From Pyronema omphalodes (Eukaryota > Ascomycota > Pezizomycetes > Pezizales > Pyronemataceae), in assembly GCA_024516155.1 (NCBI GenBank), contig JAJJXM010000139.1, positions 1 through 40,631 on the forward strand: a stretch of DNA of 40,631 nucleotides, read 5' to 3'. Positions 39,040 through 40,631 of this stretch are shown one piece after another. The position numbers and the translations under genes are program-made. The notes under the pieces are model-generated. The model was given only the letters and a program-made list of their open reading frames with translations, searched no databases and was not told where the DNA came from. Position 1 is the stretch's first letter; every line of letters begins with the position of its first letter.

Positions 39040-40631
39040 GAGCTCGCACTCCTGAAGCGCAAACGAGTCATGGTACTCTTCGAGCCCCGAAGAGTCACCG
39101 AGTACACAGCCGACATAATCCTAATACAAGAAATTCACATTACCGACATAACATACGCCACCACACACCCATCGTTCACACTGGTCTTGCCACCGCGTGG
39201 GGACAGAACCACCAACAGAACAGCCGCCTATGTGACCAGGACAAACCCATACCTCAGGGTTTCTCAGCGCACCGATATATGCGCGGATCCTGACCTCCAG
39301 GTCCTCGAGGTAGGCACCGACCTAATTCCTTCTTTCTTTCTTCTTAATATGTACAACGAAAAAACACCCCGAAAGCAATATTTATACCATCCCGAGAGCC
39401 CTCACCCCCCTCCCCCCTCCCCCGCAGGTGCATCATCACAGGTGACCTCAACGCTCACCATGCCCTGTGGAACTCCTCCACACGTTCCCCCCACCCGCGC
39501 CACCGAAATAGTTGACCTCATCGAACAACGAGACTGGACCCTCGTGTCCGTCCCTGACATTCCCACCTACTACTACAACCAAGGCCGCAGTTCTTCCGTC
39601 CTCGACCTAACCCTAGCATCGCCCCACATGGCAGAGGAAACAATCAACTGGGCAATCGACGACGACAACGCTACGGGATCTGACCATGAAGTCATACGTT
39701 TCGAAGTGCACACAACCCACCCAGACGCTGAAACAACCCCCCCAACAAACCGTCTGAACTGGAAAAAGACGGATTGGGAGCTCTTCGCCGAAACCCTCCG
39801 TGCCTCGTGCTTAGCCCTCACACCATCATGGACACGATACCGCAACCACCCTACCACAGACAACCTCGATGCGTGGGCGGAGTCAATACGTGATGCCATC
39901 CTTAATGCCGCGACTACGTCCACCCCCGTACTACAAGTGACCCCCACAATCGAAAAGATGGTGGACCGCAGAAGTCACCGAGGCAAGGAAAAAGATGACC
40001 AAAGCAAGACGTAAGTGGAAACGCAAACGTGACGATAGATCCCACCTAAACTACAAACAACACCGAAACGAATACCACAGGACCATTCGAACGGCGAAAG
40101 ATGCAAAGTGGAAGGAATACCTTTCCCAAGCCGAAGGACCTGATGTGTGGCAGGCGTTTAGGTACACCAACCCTCGACGTGCTCAGCTAACACCAAACCT
40201 CCGCGCAATGATAAACGGCCAAGAAACAATCTGCAGCTCCTTCGACGCAAAGGTAGAGGCCTTCCAAAAGTTGTTTCCCCCGCCGCCGCCACCACCGCCT
40301 CCGTCCGTCCTCCCCCCGCGCCGCGAGTTGCAGTGGACAACCTTTACACCGACAGAGGTAGAACAGCGATATTCTCCTCCTCGCCGAAGAAGGCGCCGGA
40401 CCCGATGGGCTCACATTCGCCTGCCTACGCCAAGCATACCTTGCCATCCCCGAACACATGAACAACCTCTACGCCACATTAGGGACGGTAGGCTACCATC
40501 CGCGATGCTGGCGCCAGGCCACCACAGTCATTATCGCCAAACCTAACAAGCCGGATTACAGCAATCCAAAGGCATACCGTCCGATTGCGCTCCTAAACTG
40601 CCTTGGGAAGACCCTCGAAAAACTAATGGCC
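39040..40631 (+). pseudogene. LINE-D: ORF1 end fused to ORF2 endonuclease and start of reverse transcriptase
   Basis: The end of ORF1 ('VMVLFEPRRVTE', to about 39102) joins directly to ORF2 at 'ADIILIQEIHITD'. Compared with LINE-A (5150-5605) about 460-490 bases are missing, covering the zinc knuckles, the ORF2 start and the first ~33 endonuclease residues. The join happens to be in frame. A shift at about 39385, reversed at about 39490, corrupts 'IITGDLNAHHALWN', which is still readable in another frame. Further shifts occur near 39955 and 40360. 'GSDHEVIRF' (about 39680) and 'AEGPDVWQAFRYTNPRRAQL' are intact, and the sequence leaves the window at 'KAYRPIALLNCLGKTLEKL' in the reverse transcriptase. 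Confidence 0.82.

Larger units (their letters stand above)
30312..40631 (+). mobile_element. LINE-D, LINE-A-like element, interrupted by LINE-B(+) and running off the window
   Basis: Pieces 30312-32045 (5' UTR and most of ORF1) and 39040-40631 (end of ORF1 fused to ORF2). It is a sister of LINE-A: shared 5' UTR blocks, ORF1 start, endonuclease text (roughly three quarters identical). It starts with 'ACACAGCAACCGCTGACC' and a C run, the LINE version of the common 5' signature. It is inactivated by several frameshifts and a deletion at about 39103. Confidence 0.85.

Noticed and set aside
1..40631. Host genes, tRNA or rRNA genes
   Set aside because: Every stretch could be assigned to a mobile element or its remnant; no tRNA-like cloverleaf or rRNA text was noticed by eye. 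A tRNAscan run would settle the point.

Overview
This window reads as an intergenic transposon graveyard and nursery in a eukaryotic, most likely filamentous fungal, genome. I see no host gene. The identification rests on the elements: non-LTR retrotransposons (LINEs) of the fungal Tad1-like layout (gag-like ORF1 with CCHC knuckles; ORF2 with APE-type endonuclease, reverse transcriptase, RNase H and a terminal Cys/His motif) and a chromodomain-bearing Ty3/Gypsy element (chromovirus). The species cannot be named from the sequence. All element names used here (LINE-A, -B, -C, -D, HL-A to HL-G) are labels I assigned.

Layout. LINE-A (+) runs in pieces: 1-411, 1774-1952, 3950-6874, 8289-8498 and 23785-26113. 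It is interrupted by two solo LTRs of one family (412-1768 on -, 6875-8283 on +, each with a perfect 5-bp target duplication), by an ORF1-only 'half-LINE' (HL-A, 1953-3949), and by a block of half-LINE copies (HL-B 8499-10840; HL-C 10843-23784). HL-C is itself split by LINE-B(-) (12755-20745) and by HL-D(-) (21637-23644). LINE-B(-) carries a 1,002-bp DNA element with 338-bp terminal inverted repeats (17241-18242). LINE-A sits in a reverse-strand half-LINE (HL-E, 26114-27229). HL-E is broken on its other side by the 3' end of a chromovirus (27230-28420, reverse strand). The chromovirus is interrupted by HL-F and HL-G (28421-30311), HL-G by LINE-D (30312 to the window end), and LINE-D by LINE-B(+) (32046-39027, 12-bp target duplication).

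Two five-level nests can therefore be read: HL-E > LINE-A > HL-C > LINE-B(-) > DNA element, and HL-E > chromovirus > HL-F/G > LINE-D > LINE-B(+). If this reading is right, the whole 40.6 kb lies inside one original half-LINE of about 2 kb.

How the parts relate. The most interesting content is the half-LINE family. It is about 2 kb long and encodes one 484-residue coiled-coil, basic, gag-like protein (intact only in HL-D). It has no endonuclease or reverse transcriptase. Its 3' end, including a small AACC-loop-GGTT hairpin and an (ACAA)n tail, is shared with LINE-A, and a core of the 3' UTR plus the hairpin is shared with LINE-B. The natural reading is a non-autonomous element mobilised in trans by the LINE machinery through a common 3' recognition module. 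Its ORF also has a short segment that exists in three very different versions. All autonomous LINE copies here are broken, mostly by single-base changes, several of them in poly-C runs.
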